From an uncultured Pseudomonadales bacterium (GTDB lineage Bacteria > Pseudomonadota > Gammaproteobacteria > Pseudomonadales > Azotimanducaceae), in contig CATOTI010000003.1 of assembly GCA_951813295.1 (NCBI GenBank), forward strand, positions 390,033-454,032: a DNA stretch of 64,000 nt. Direction: 5' to 3'. Of the stretch, positions 1-8,956 are shown piece after piece (the first letter of the stretch is position 1; each line of letters begins with the position of its first letter). The position numbers and the translations under genes were made by a program. Below the pieces are notes generated by a model. The model worked only from the letters and a program-made list of their open reading frames with translations. It made no database searches and was not told the origin of the DNA.

Positions 1-2
1 CA

Positions 3-479
3 GGTGTGCTGCTCGGCTACCGCGGCAGTGAGTGGTTCTCGCCGCTCGACGATGCCGAGGATGATCGCTTCGAGGCGTATCGAAATGACCTCATTGCCGG
101 GAGCCGCGACTTTTCCGAGCTCATGGCCAACGAAGGAATAGAGCTCGCGACCGACCGGGTGGTGTACTTCAGTCACTGGATCACCCCTGAGATGGCGCCG
201 GCGCGATTCGATACGCGTTTTTTCGTCGCCGCCATGCCGCCGGAGCAATCGGCTGTCAGTCATGCCCACGAGACGGTCTCGGGCACGTGGGTGCCGCCTG
301 AACAGGCGCTCGCAAACTTCGACGCCGGCGACTGGCAGATGATCTTTCCGACGATCATGTCGCTTCGAATGGCGAGTGGTTTCGGCTCGGTCACCGACAT
401 TCTCGAGGCCGTACGGGGCGGACACCACGAGATCGAGGTCACCGCGGAGATCCATCGTCAGGGTATGCAGTACAGCTGA
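3..479 (+). CDS. NUDIX hydrolase, C-terminal part (partial at window edge)
   Basis: The reading frame is open to the left edge, so the N-terminus and the Nudix box lie outside the window. The visible part contains a segment like WITPE...RFDTRFFVAAMP followed by HAHETVSGTWVPPEQAL. This resembles the C-terminal region of NUDT19/Nudt7-type acyl-CoA or nucleoside diphosphate hydrolases. Its stop at 477-479 lies 10 bp before the start of the ABC-transporter binding-protein gene, so the two may be co-transcribed. The catalytic motif cannot be seen, so the substrate is unknown. The GTG at 6 is probably just an internal valine. Confidence 0.6.
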   Translation, partial: GVLLGYRGSEWFSPLDDAEDDRFEAYRNDLIAGSRDFSELMANEGIELATDRVVYFSHWITPEMAPARFDTRFFVAAMPPEQSAVSHAHETVSGTWVPPEQALANFDAGDWQMIFPTIMSLRMASGFGSVTDILEAVRGGHHEIEVTAEIHRQGMQYS

Positions 480-489
480 GTCGAGCCCC

Positions 490-2397
490 TTGGCTCGAGC
501 GCTCGTTGTCGGCCTGGCGCTGATTCTCGCCAATGCCACGTTCGGCGAGACGACGTTCCCGGCGAGCTGGAACGAACCCGCGAGAACCGCGAGCGAGCTT
601 GGTATCCGCAACTTTCACCAGAGTCCGTTCCTCGACGATCAGGACCTACCGCCCATCGAGGATCGGCTGCCGCTCGATCCTGTCGTCGTCGAACCGCTCG
701 AATCCATCGGCCGATACGGCGGCACCGCAACGATCGTGCATGCCGATTGGTGGACGTTCTTCAACGTCGAACCGCCGCTGACGATCGGCGCTGATCTGCG
801 CACGTTCCTGCCGAACCTGGTCGAGTCGTTTGATCTTTCGGCCGACGGCCGGCGCCTGACGCTCAAGATTCGGGAAGGCATTCGCTGGTCGGATGGACAC
901 CCGCTCACGAGCGACGACTTCGCGTTCACGTTCGAGGACCTCTGGCTGAACGAAGACTGGGCGCCCGCCACGGATCGGGTCATCGTGGGTGGGAGTTTCG
1001 AGAAGATCGACGACTACACCTTCGCCTACGTCTTCGAACGGCCGAACCCGCTTTTCATCAACTATCTCGCGCAGTACGGCAATTTCTTCGTCGACCCGAA
1101 GCACTACTTCAAACAGTTCCACCCGAAGTACGTCGACGAAGAAACGCTCGACGAGCGTATTAGTGCGATGGGTTTCGTCACCTGGAACTCGTTCATTTCA
1201 GCGAACCGACTCGAGCGAATCGACGAAAGTGCGGACCTGCCGACGCTGCGTGCCTATCGGATCGAACGGCGCACGCCCATGCACGTGCGCTATGTGCGCA
1301 ATCCCTATTACTTCAAGGTGGATCCGGCGGGCCAGCAACTGCCGTACATCGACGCCGTCGAGTCGCAGGTCGTCGAAAGCGCGGAGGTCGTCGCCGCGAA
1401 GGCGGCCACCGGTCAGCTCGATTTCGCGGGGTTTGCACTGCGTACCCAGGACATCCCGCTGCTCAAGATGGGCGAACGCGCGGAGCAAACGAAAGTGCTG
1501 ATCTGGCAGCGGTTGCAGTCGAGCGACGTCGCGTTGCAGTTCAACTTCAACCACGAAGATCCGAAGCTGCGCGCGCTTTTCTGGGACGTCAGGTTCCGCC
1601 GTGCGCTCTCGCTCGCGATCGACAGGGACGAGATCAATACGGTGATCTACTTCTCGCGCGCGACACCTCGGCAAGTCACCGCACACCCGACCAGCTCGTT
1701 CTATGAGCCTGCGTGGGCAACGCTCGATGCGCAGTTCGACCCCGATCGTGCCCGCGCGTTGCTCGACGACGTAGGCCTCGTCGATCGCGACGGCGACGGC
1801 CTGCTCGAATTCGGCGACGGTACACCGCTCGTCCTCACGATCGAGTTCTACGACTTCGAGACGCCCAAGGGCATGACGATGGAGCTCGTGACGCAGTATT
1901 GGCGCGAGGTCGGCATCGACCTGCGGGTGAAGCTCGTCAACGGCGATCTCCAGCACGCGCGCGCAATCGCGGGCCAGATGCAGATGACGCTCTGGCACGC
2001 CGATCGGGTGACGGACATTCTGCTGCCGCTGGTGCCGGACTGGTGGGTGCCGCGTTCGGTGGGCTGGGATCGCACGATGTGGAACGACTGGGCGCGTTGG
2101 TACATGACGGACGGTGCAATCGGCGAGGAGCCGCCCGCGCTCGTTCAGGAACTACAGCGTTGGACGGATGAGATGCGCGTCACGACGGACCCGGCGCGGC
2201 GAATCGAACTCGGCAAAAACATCCTTCGGGTTGGTGCGGAAAACTTGTGGGTGATCGGCACGGTGGGACTCGCGCCTCAACCGATTGTCGTCTCGGCAGC
2301 ACTGAAGAACGTGCCGAGTCAAGCGATCTGGGGCTGGGATAACCGGTGGACGCTCGCCTACCATCCAGTGACTTGGTATTTCGGGGATTCGCCATGA
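490..2397 (+). CDS. Extracellular solute-binding protein, family 5 (oligopeptide-type ABC importer)
   Basis: This is the periplasmic binding protein of a Dpp/Opp-type ABC importer. I chose TTG at 490 because it immediately precedes a signal peptide (ARALVVGLALILANA), and the upstream in-frame sequence overlaps the NUDIX gene. About 635 residues is long but normal for the family-5 subgroup that carries an extra domain. Family features include DLSADGRRLTLKIREGIRWSDG near residue 115 and FDPDRARALLDDVGLVDRDGDG near 415. It overlaps the next permease gene by 4 bp (ATGA), so the operon is tightly coupled. The ligand is unknown; peptides or oligosaccharides are both possible. Confidence 0.88.
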   Translation: MARALVVGLALILANATFGETTFPASWNEPARTASELGIRNFHQSPFLDDQDLPPIEDRLPLDPVVVEPLESIGRYGGTATIVHADWWTFFNVEPPLTIGADLRTFLPNLVESFDLSADGRRLTLKIREGIRWSDGHPLTSDDFAFTFEDLWLNEDWAPATDRVIVGGSFEKIDDYTFAYVFERPNPLFINYLAQYGNFFVDPKHYFKQFHPKYVDEETLDERISAMGFVTWNSFISANRLERIDESADLPTLRAYRIERRTPMHVRYVRNPYYFKVDPAGQQLPYIDAVESQVVESAEVVAAKAATGQLDFAGFALRTQDIPLLKMGERAEQTKVLIWQRLQSSDVALQFNFNHEDPKLRALFWDVRFRRALSLAIDRDEINTVIYFSRATPRQVTAHPTSSFYEPAWATLDAQFDPDRARALLDDVGLVDRDGDGLLEFGDGTPLVLTIEFYDFETPKGMTMELVTQYWREVGIDLRVKLVNGDLQHARAIAGQMQMTLWHADRVTDILLPLVPDWWVPRSVGWDRTMWNDWARWYMTDGAIGEEPPALVQELQRWTDEMRVTTDPARRIELGKNILRVGAENLWVIGTVGLAPQPIVVSAALKNVPSQAIWGWDNRWTLAYHPVTWYFGDSP

Positions 2398-3377
2398 GGC
2401 GGTACATCGCACGACGGTTTCTGCTGATGGTGCCGACGCTCATGCTGATTTCCGTGATCGTGTTCGTCGTGATCCAGCTTCCGCCGGGTGACATCGTCAC
2501 CTCGACTCTCGACCGGCTGCAGGCAAGCGGCGTCGAAGTTTCGGCTGAGCAAGTGCAGAACCTGCGTGCGCAGTACAACCTCGATGATCCGTATTGGCTG
2601 CAGTACGGCCGTTGGGCGTTCGGATTCGTGACGGGCGATATGGGCTATTCGTATCTTTTCGCGAGGCCCGTGAACGAACTGGTCTGGGAGCGGATCGGCT
2701 ATACGCTCTTGATCACCGTCGCCGCGATGATCTTCACCTGGGTGGTGGCGGTGCCCGTGGGTGTCTACACGGCGGTGCGACAGTACTCGATCGGGGACTA
2801 CGTCCTGACGACGCTGGGGCTGATCGGTCTCGCTACGCCGAGTTTTCTCCTCGCTCTCGTGATGATGTTCATTGGTTACGAATGGTTCGGTGTGAGCATC
2901 GGGGGCTTGTTCTCCCCCGAGTATCGCGAAGCGCCGTGGTCGCTTGCGCGACTCGGCGATTTCCTATCGCATCTCTGGATTCCGATGGTGGTGCTCGGCC
3001 TCGGTGGTACCGCGACGACGATGCGCGTGTTACGAGCCAATCTGCTCGACGAATTGAAGAAGCCTTACGTGGTGACGGCGCGGGCGAAGGGTGTGCGTCC
3101 GCTCAAGCTCATCGTCAAATACCCGCTTCGAATTGCGATCAATCCATTCATCTCGACGATGGGCATGTTGCTGCCGACGTTGATATCGGGGGAGGCGATC
3201 GTCTCGATGGTGCTCAATCTGCCGACGACCGGCGGGCTCCTGTTGCAGTCGTTGCTCGCCCAGGACATGTACCTCGCCGGGAGTTTCCTCATGATGCTGG
3301 CGATGCTCACAGTCGTCGGGATGCTGATCTCGGATCTCCTGCTCGCCTGGGCGGATCCACGGATTCGCTATGAGTGA
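2394..3377 (+). CDS. ABC transporter permease (DppB-like)
   Basis: Inner-membrane permease of the importer, 327 residues. The ATG at 2394 gives MRRYIARRFLLMVPTLMLIS, a first membrane helix typical of DppB/OppB; the longer upstream frame is not needed. The cytoplasmic EAA-like loop (VVTARAKGVRPLKLIVKYPL), which contacts the ATPase, lies near residue 225. Several hydrophobic helices follow. Its start overlaps the binding-protein stop by 4 bp and its end overlaps the second permease by 8 bp, implying translational coupling. The assignment rests on sequence pattern and operon position. Confidence 0.9.
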   Translation: MRRYIARRFLLMVPTLMLISVIVFVVIQLPPGDIVTSTLDRLQASGVEVSAEQVQNLRAQYNLDDPYWLQYGRWAFGFVTGDMGYSYLFARPVNELVWERIGYTLLITVAAMIFTWVVAVPVGVYTAVRQYSIGDYVLTTLGLIGLATPSFLLALVMMFIGYEWFGVSIGGLFSPEYREAPWSLARLGDFLSHLWIPMVVLGLGGTATTMRVLRANLLDELKKPYVVTARAKGVRPLKLIVKYPLRIAINPFISTMGMLLPTLISGEAIVSMVLNLPTTGGLLLQSLLAQDMYLAGSFLMMLAMLTVVGMLISDLLLAWADPRIRYE

Positions 3378-4467
3378 CCTGACCGAAGCCACACCGCGCC
3401 AGCTCGCCTGGCGACGATTCAAACGCCACCGCTTGGCGATGGTCTGCGGCGGGTTTCTGATTGTTCTCTATTCGGTCGCGCTCTTGTGCGAGTTCATCGC
3501 GCCGTATGTGCCCGATACGCGCAACGTACTGGCGATCAACGCGCCGCCGATGTCGATCAACTTCTTCGACGAGGAGGGCAACTTCCACCTCCGCCCGTTC
3601 ACGTACGGCTACGACATGACCGTGAACGACGACACGTGGATGCGCGAGTACACGGAAAACCCGACGAAGCGCTACCCGATCTATTTCTTTACGCAAGGGG
3701 ATACCTACGAGCTCTGGGGGCTCATCGAGTCGTCCACGCATCTCTTTATGGTCGAGGAGGGCTATATCCACCTCTTCGGCACGGACCAACTCGGACGCGA
3801 CCTCATGTCGCGCGTCTTCTATGGCGCGCGGATTTCGCTCTCGATCGGCATCGTCGGTATCGCGCTGACATTGACCCTCGGCGTTTTACTCGGCGGTTTG
3901 GCGGGTTATCTCGGCGGCGCAACCGACTGGTCGATTCAACGGGTGATCGAGGTGTTGCAGTCATTGCCGCAGTTACCGCTCTGGATGGCGTTGACGGCGG
4001 CGCTACCGCCGCATTGGTCGCCGATCGGGGTGTACTTTGGCGTCACGATCATTCTGTCGTTGCTCGGTTGGACGGCCCTCTCTCGTCAAGTCCGCGGACG
4101 TTTCCTTGCGCTTCGGGAAGAAGAATTCGTCGTCGCCGCGCGACTGCTGGGCGCCAAGAAGACGCGTGTGATCTTCCGCCACATGTTCCCGAGCTTCATG
4201 AGCCACACGATCACGACCGCAACCCTTGCCGTGCCCGGCATGATTCTCGGCGAAACGGCGTTGAGCTTCCTCGGCATCGGGCTTCGACCTCCCGTCGTCA
4301 GTTGGGGCGTGCTGATGCAGCAGGCGCAGAACTACCAGGTGCTCGTCATGACGCCGTGGCTTCTGATCCCCGGTCTCTTCGTCGTCCTGACCGTCATGGC
4401 GTTCAACATCATGGGTGATGGGTTGCGCGACGCCGCGGATCCTTACAGCACCGGAGGGGAGTCGTGA
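3370..4467 (+). CDS. ABC transporter permease (DppC-like)
   Basis: Second membrane subunit, 365 residues. A short cytoplasmic N-terminus (RQLAWRRFKRHRLAM) precedes the first helix. Roughly 85 residues of predicted periplasmic loop follow before GTDQLGRDLMSRVFYGARISL, the hallmark of DppC/OppC proteins. The EAA-like loop (FVVAARLLGAKKTRVIFRHMFP) lies near residue 255. The long loop after helix 1 is typical of larger OppC homologues. The ATG overlaps the previous gene, and its stop overlaps the first ATPase by 4 bp. Confidence 0.9.
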   Translation: MSDLTEATPRQLAWRRFKRHRLAMVCGGFLIVLYSVALLCEFIAPYVPDTRNVLAINAPPMSINFFDEEGNFHLRPFTYGYDMTVNDDTWMREYTENPTKRYPIYFFTQGDTYELWGLIESSTHLFMVEEGYIHLFGTDQLGRDLMSRVFYGARISLSIGIVGIALTLTLGVLLGGLAGYLGGATDWSIQRVIEVLQSLPQLPLWMALTAALPPHWSPIGVYFGVTIILSLLGWTALSRQVRGRFLALREEEFVVAARLLGAKKTRVIFRHMFPSFMSHTITTATLAVPGMILGETALSFLGIGLRPPVVSWGVLMQQAQNYQVLVMTPWLLIPGLFVVLTVMAFNIMGDGLRDAADPYSTGGES

Positions 4468-5408
4468 CGGATTCGGTTCTCTCAATCAAAGACCTCGCGG
4501 TCGAGTTCCGTACCGACATCGGCACGACCTATGCTCTTCAGGGGGTGAGCTTCGACGTGCCGCGGGGCGAAGTCACCGCGATCGTCGGCGAGTCGGGATC
4601 CGGTAAATCGGTCACCGCGAATTGCATCATGCGGCTGATTCAGCCGCCGGGTCGGATCACAGCGGGAACGATCGAGTTTCGACCCACCGTGACGGATCCA
4701 TTCGAGATCGTCGGGCTCGATCGAAAGGATCCACGCCTGTTTGATCTTCGCGGTGGCTTGATCAGCATGGTGTTTCAGGAGCCGATGACGGCGCTCTCGC
4801 CGATTCACACGGTGGGCGATCAGGTGTCGGAGGCGATCCTTTGCCACCGCGACGTCTCGAAAGAAGAAGCGCTTCGTGAGGCGCACGATATGCTCGTCCG
4901 GGTCGGCATCACCGACACCGAGCGGCGCATGAGCATGTATCCATTCGAGTTCTCCGGCGGCATGCGTCAGCGGGTCGTGATCGCCATGGCGCTCGTCTGC
5001 CACCCCGAAGTGTTGATTTGCGACGAGCCGACGACCGCCCTCGATGTCACGATCCAGGCCGAAGTGCTGACGCTCATCCGCGATTTGCAGGCGGAACTCG
5101 CGAACTCGGTGATCTTTATCACGCACGATCTCGGCGTCGTGGCGCAGATCGCCGACAACGTCGTGGTGATGTTTGGTGGGCGCGTGCTGGAAATCGGCTC
5201 CGTTCGCCAGGTCCTCAAAGACCCGGTCCACCCTTACACGCGCGGACTCCTCAAAGCGATCCCGGGGCTCGCCGATCCGGGCGAACGGTTAGCGACGATC
5301 CAGAGTGTGATTGGTGACGTGGACCTCACCGCGGAGGTCGCGATGGTGACCCTTGCCGATGGCCGACAGGTCGCGATGCACGCCGAAGACGTGGCGGATC
5401 GGCTATGA
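4464..5408 (+). CDS. ABC transporter ATPase (DppD/OppD-like)
   Basis: Cytoplasmic ATPase powering the importer. Walker A is GESGSGKS (about residues 42-49), the signature is SGGMRQR (164-170), and Walker B runs into CDEPTTALDVT (186-196). The C-terminal region contains HPYTRGLLKAIPG, a signature of the oligopeptide/dipeptide ATPase C-terminal domain. The protein is 314 residues. The usual Cys-rich OppD tail is not obvious; instead it ends with a short tail around TLADGRQVAMHAEDV. GTG at 4464 overlaps the preceding permease stop, and the stop at 5408 overlaps the next ATPase by 4 bp. Confidence 0.9.
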   Translation: MTDSVLSIKDLAVEFRTDIGTTYALQGVSFDVPRGEVTAIVGESGSGKSVTANCIMRLIQPPGRITAGTIEFRPTVTDPFEIVGLDRKDPRLFDLRGGLISMVFQEPMTALSPIHTVGDQVSEAILCHRDVSKEEALREAHDMLVRVGITDTERRMSMYPFEFSGGMRQRVVIAMALVCHPEVLICDEPTTALDVTIQAEVLTLIRDLQAELANSVIFITHDLGVVAQIADNVVVMFGGRVLEIGSVRQVLKDPVHPYTRGLLKAIPGLADPGERLATIQSVIGDVDLTAEVAMVTLADGRQVAMHAEDVADRL

Positions 5409-6223
5409 GCGAACCGATCCTCGAGGTCCGGTCTCTTTGGAAGTCATTCGACGGCGTACCGGCAGTGCGTGACGTGTCGTTCGATCTCGCTCGTGCCGAG
5501 ACGCTCGGCGTCGTCGGTGAATCAGGCTCTGGCAAGACGACGTTGGCGCGGGCGATCCTGCGGGCGATCGACCCGGATTCGGGAACCGTTCGGTTCTTGA
5601 GCCGCGGCGGCCCGGTCGATCTCCACACGTTGACGGAGAAGGAACTCGTCCCGCTACGCCAAGAAATGCAGATGGTCTTCCAGGACCCGTTTTCGTCGCT
5701 GAATCCGCGCATGACGGTTCGCGAAATCATCGAAGAACCGCTCATCATCCACGGCGAGAAGAACCGCAAGGAACGTCTCGAGTCCGTGCGCGAGATGCTC
5801 GATCTCGTACAACTCGAACGCTCCAGCATGACGCGCTACCCGCACGCTTTTTCCGGCGGGCAACGCCAGCGGATCGGCATTGCCCGGGCGTTGGTGTTAC
5901 GACCGAGTTTCGTCGTCTGCGACGAATCCGTGAGTGCCCTTGATGTGTCCGTGCAAGCCCAGATCATCAACCTTCTCGAAGACCTGCAGCGCGAGCTCCA
6001 GCTCACGTATCTCTTCGTCGCACACGATCTCAGCGTCGTCCGGCATATCTGTGACCGGATCCTCGTGATGTATCAGGGCGAAGTCGTGGAGGCGGGCGCC
6101 GTCGAGGACGTCTTCGAGAACCCCCAGCAGAACTACACCAAGCTGCTGCTCTCGGCTATTCCTTCACCGGATCCGGACGTGAGGTTGGACCCGCTCGATC
6201 GCTCGATCCTGGAAGCGCCCTGA
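5405..6223 (+). CDS. ABC transporter ATPase (DppF/OppF-like)
   Basis: Second ATPase of the importer, 272 residues. Walker A is GESGSGKT (38-45), the signature SGGQRQR (149-155), and Walker B CDES (171-174). The Ser replacing the usual Pro after the Walker B Asp-Glu pair should not affect catalysis. The H-loop is in VAHDLSVVRHI. It is the last gene of the five-gene operon; the next gene, a P450, is on the opposite strand and ends 8 bp away, so the two transcription units converge. Confidence 0.9.
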   Translation: MSEPILEVRSLWKSFDGVPAVRDVSFDLARAETLGVVGESGSGKTTLARAILRAIDPDSGTVRFLSRGGPVDLHTLTEKELVPLRQEMQMVFQDPFSSLNPRMTVREIIEEPLIIHGEKNRKERLESVREMLDLVQLERSSMTRYPHAFSGGQRQRIGIARALVLRPSFVVCDESVSALDVSVQAQIINLLEDLQRELQLTYLFVAHDLSVVRHICDRILVMYQGEVVEAGAVEDVFENPQQNYTKLLLSAIPSPDPDVRLDPLDRSILEAP

Positions 6224-6231
6224 CGCGGGCG

Positions 6232-7473
6232 CTATTTCGGCCGAATCTCGACCATCATTTCCGAGTAGCCGTTCACGAAGCTCGACAGCACCCGCTGGGG
6301 CGGCTCGACGATCTCGATGCTTTCCCAGCGCTTGAGGATCTCTTCCCAGAGCACCTTGAGCTGAAGTTCGGCAAGACGCATGCCGAGGCAGCGATGGATG
6401 CCGAATCCGAAGGAAAGGTGGCGACGCACGTTTTTGCGATCGATATCGACGACGTCGGCGTTCTCGAAGACGTCTTCGTCGCGGTTGCCTGAGTAGTACC
6501 ACATGACGACCTTGTCGCCTGCGCGGATCGTCTTGCCGCGAATGACCAAGTCGCTATTCGCTGTCCGGCGCATGTACGCGAGCGGCGTCTGCCAGCGAAT
6601 GATCTCCGAGACGGCGCTGGCGATGCGTGAAGGATCCACCTTGATCTTGGCAAGCTGGTCGGGGAACTGATTGAAGCCGTTGATGCTCCCGCTCATCGTA
6701 TTGCGGGTCGTGTCGTTGCCCCCGACGATCAGGAGCAACAGGTTGCCGAGGAATTCGTGGTCCGGCTGATCCCTCGTATCGGGGCTGTTGGCGAGCATCG
6801 TCAGAAGATCGAAGTTGGAACCGCCGATTCGCCCCTCCCGGAGTTCCTTGAAATACGTCAGGCATTCCATCAGCTCGCGCACGCGGCCTTCCTGACCGTC
6901 GATCAGCGGTGAATCCGGCTCGGCGGTCGCCACGTCGGACCAGCGCGTCAACCGGCGGCGCTCCTCGAACGGGAAATCGAACAGCACGGCGAGCATCTGC
7001 GTCGTGAGTTCGATCGATACTCTGTCGACCCAATCGAAGGGCTCGCCGATCGGCAGCTCATCTAGCGTCTTGGTCGCCCGGGCGCGGATCCCCTGCTCGA
7101 AGTTCATCAGGCTGTCGGGTCGCACGATGTTCGTCACGGCTTTGCGCTGCGGCGCGTGATTCGGCGGATCCATGCTGATGAAGTTCTGGATGAAGAAGTC
7201 GCTGTCGACATCACCGAAGATGGCGTCTTCGATCATGATGCCGCCCACCACCGCACTCGATGAGAACACCTCGTGGTTGGTATCGACGGCCTGGATGTCG
7301 TCGTACTTCGTGAGCGACCAGTAGGGCCCGTATTGACTCTCGGGCGTGTAGTGAACGGGATCGTCGGCGCGCAAGCGTTTGAACACCGACAGGATCGTCT
7401 CGTCGGCAAAACGTCGTGCATCCGCCGGGTTCAGCGCGGCGAGTTCCGAAGGGTCGATTAAGGCTTCACTCAT
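6232..7473 (-). CDS. Cytochrome P450, CYP153-like
   Basis: A soluble bacterial P450 of 413 residues. The heme-thiolate motif is FGFGIHRCLG (Cys about residue 362), the I-helix oxygen-binding motif is GGNDTT near 230, and the ExxR motif is EIIR near 280. The GGNDTTRN I-helix and the C-terminal LAELQLKVLWEEI match what I recall of CYP153 alkane or fatty-acid terminal hydroxylases; this subfamily call is from memory, not a search. No ferredoxin or ferredoxin reductase lies next to it, so electrons must come from elsewhere. A second related P450 is at 27,703. Confidence 0.9.
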   Translation of the reverse strand: MSEALIDPSELAALNPADARRFADETILSVFKRLRADDPVHYTPESQYGPYWSLTKYDDIQAVDTNHEVFSSSAVVGGIMIEDAIFGDVDSDFFIQNFISMDPPNHAPQRKAVTNIVRPDSLMNFEQGIRARATKTLDELPIGEPFDWVDRVSIELTTQMLAVLFDFPFEERRRLTRWSDVATAEPDSPLIDGQEGRVRELMECLTYFKELREGRIGGSNFDLLTMLANSPDTRDQPDHEFLGNLLLLIVGGNDTTRNTMSGSINGFNQFPDQLAKIKVDPSRIASAVSEIIRWQTPLAYMRRTANSDLVIRGKTIRAGDKVVMWYYSGNRDEDVFENADVVDIDRKNVRRHLSFGFGIHRCLGMRLAELQLKVLWEEILKRWESIEIVEPPQRVLSSFVNGYSEMMVEIRPK

Positions 7474-7510
7474 TTCCCTCTCCCCGAGGTCATTGGCTTG
7501 CGGCCGGCGT

Positions 7511-8893
7511 TCACCGGCTGATTCGTCTTGCAGAAAAGGTCCCGTCTCGGTATTGCGCCGTCAGGCGCGCGCCGTCGTCTTCGAACCTGAATACCCACTC
7601 GTCATCGAACGAGGCCCGAAACTCACCGTCGCCTTGTGCGAGCAAAGGGAGCGGCGGCGCGCCACTGGACGTTCCGCCGAAATGAATCACGAGTCCACTT
7701 CCCTGGACCGAAAAGCCGTAGATCGGCGGACCAAAGATGAATGGGTGAAGCTCGAAATCGCCGATGTACCGGGCGAGTTCCTCCGTCGAGAGCTCGACGT
7801 TTTTGATGTCGAGTTCGTCGATCCCGAGAACGATGCGGGCGATCTTGTTCTCGAGCGAAGGCATCGCGGGCGTTTCGGCCTGACGGTTGGCGAGGATCGC
7901 GATCGTGAGGTCGTCGTTGGGGTAGTACGCGTGGTTCGAGGTGAATCCCCAGATATCGCCCGAGTGCGAAAGCTTCTCATGGCCATGGAAACGACTCTTG
8001 ATCAGCGCGCCGAGGGAATAAACGTTTTCAGTGCCGTCGTTCAGCTCGTTGGTCGTCGTGACGAGCCGCTGTACCTCGTTCGTCGTAGCGTCGCCAAACA
8101 CCCCGCGGCGATAGCGCACGAGATCCTCTGCCGTCGCGACGAGCGAACCGGCGGCGAAGGGCACGAGATGCGACCAGAAGTCGTGGTTGACGAAACCCGC
8201 TTCGGTGATCTCGTAACCGCCGGCGCGGTTGGGGATGACTTCGGTGTCATTGCCGATGTACGTGGCGTCGAGTCCGAGAGGTTCGATGACCTGCCGATCG
8301 AGAAAAGTGTAGTAGTCGAGACCGGATGCGGCCTCGATGATCAGGCCGAGCAGGTAATAGCCAGAGTTCGAATAGCTGAACTTGTCGCCGGGTTCGAAGG
8401 CGAGCGGGCGATCGGCGAAAGTCGCCACCATCTCGTCGCGAGAAAAACGTTCGCGCTCGAAGCGTGGTCGAAGCTCGGCGAAATCGGTGTAGTTCTGAAG
8501 CCCGCTCGTGTGATCGAGCAGGTGGCGAACGGCGATTCCCTCGGCCGGCCCTTCGTAACCGTCGAGGTACCGACCGACCGGTTGGTCGAGGTCGATCCTG
8601 CCATCGGCCACCAGATGCAGAATGGCGAGAGCCGTAAACGACTTGGTGATCGAACCGATGGCGTAGGGTACGTCGACTCCGGCGTCGAGCCCGTGCTCGA
8701 GGTTGGCACTGCCGAATGCGCCGTCATAGATCGTCTGACCGCCCCGGTCGATCAGCACCACGATCGACGGTAGCGCGCCGGTCTGCATTGCCTCCTTGGC
8801 GATCTGATCGATCTGCATGCGCTGAGCGTCGGACAGCTCTGCCATCGAGCCGACCGCGGCCGCCAGCATCAGCGCCACGAGAATCTGTCGCAT
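7511..8893 (-). CDS. Serine hydrolase of the beta-lactamase/class C (PBP4*) family
   Basis: 460 residues with an N-terminal signal peptide (MRQILVALMLAAAVGSMA), so it is exported. The SxxK motif is SITK (about residue 80) and the YxN-type motif is YSN (about 173), as in beta-lactamase-fold esterases, D-aminopeptidases and peptidases. The C-terminal third looks like an extra lipocalin-like domain. It starts 63 bp from the divergently transcribed D-aminoacylase gene, so the pair may share regulation and both act on peptides or D-amino-acid amides. Substrate unknown; a resistance role is not implied. Confidence 0.85.
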   Translation of the reverse strand: MRQILVALMLAAAVGSMAELSDAQRMQIDQIAKEAMQTGALPSIVVLIDRGGQTIYDGAFGSANLEHGLDAGVDVPYAIGSITKSFTALAILHLVADGRIDLDQPVGRYLDGYEGPAEGIAVRHLLDHTSGLQNYTDFAELRPRFERERFSRDEMVATFADRPLAFEPGDKFSYSNSGYYLLGLIIEAASGLDYYTFLDRQVIEPLGLDATYIGNDTEVIPNRAGGYEITEAGFVNHDFWSHLVPFAAGSLVATAEDLVRYRRGVFGDATTNEVQRLVTTTNELNDGTENVYSLGALIKSRFHGHEKLSHSGDIWGFTSNHAYYPNDDLTIAILANRQAETPAMPSLENKIARIVLGIDELDIKNVELSTEELARYIGDFELHPFIFGPPIYGFSVQGSGLVIHFGGTSSGAPPLPLLAQGDGEFRASFDDEWVFRFEDDGARLTAQYRDGTFSARRISR

Positions 8894-8956
8894 AGGCTTT
8901 TCCTTCCAGTCGACTGATGCTACTTATCCTTCGGAGTGCCTGCATCCGGAGGGTCC

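Noticed and set aside
7379..8773. 464-codon plus-strand open frame
   Set aside because: Antisense to the beta-lactamase-fold gene and without any family pattern.
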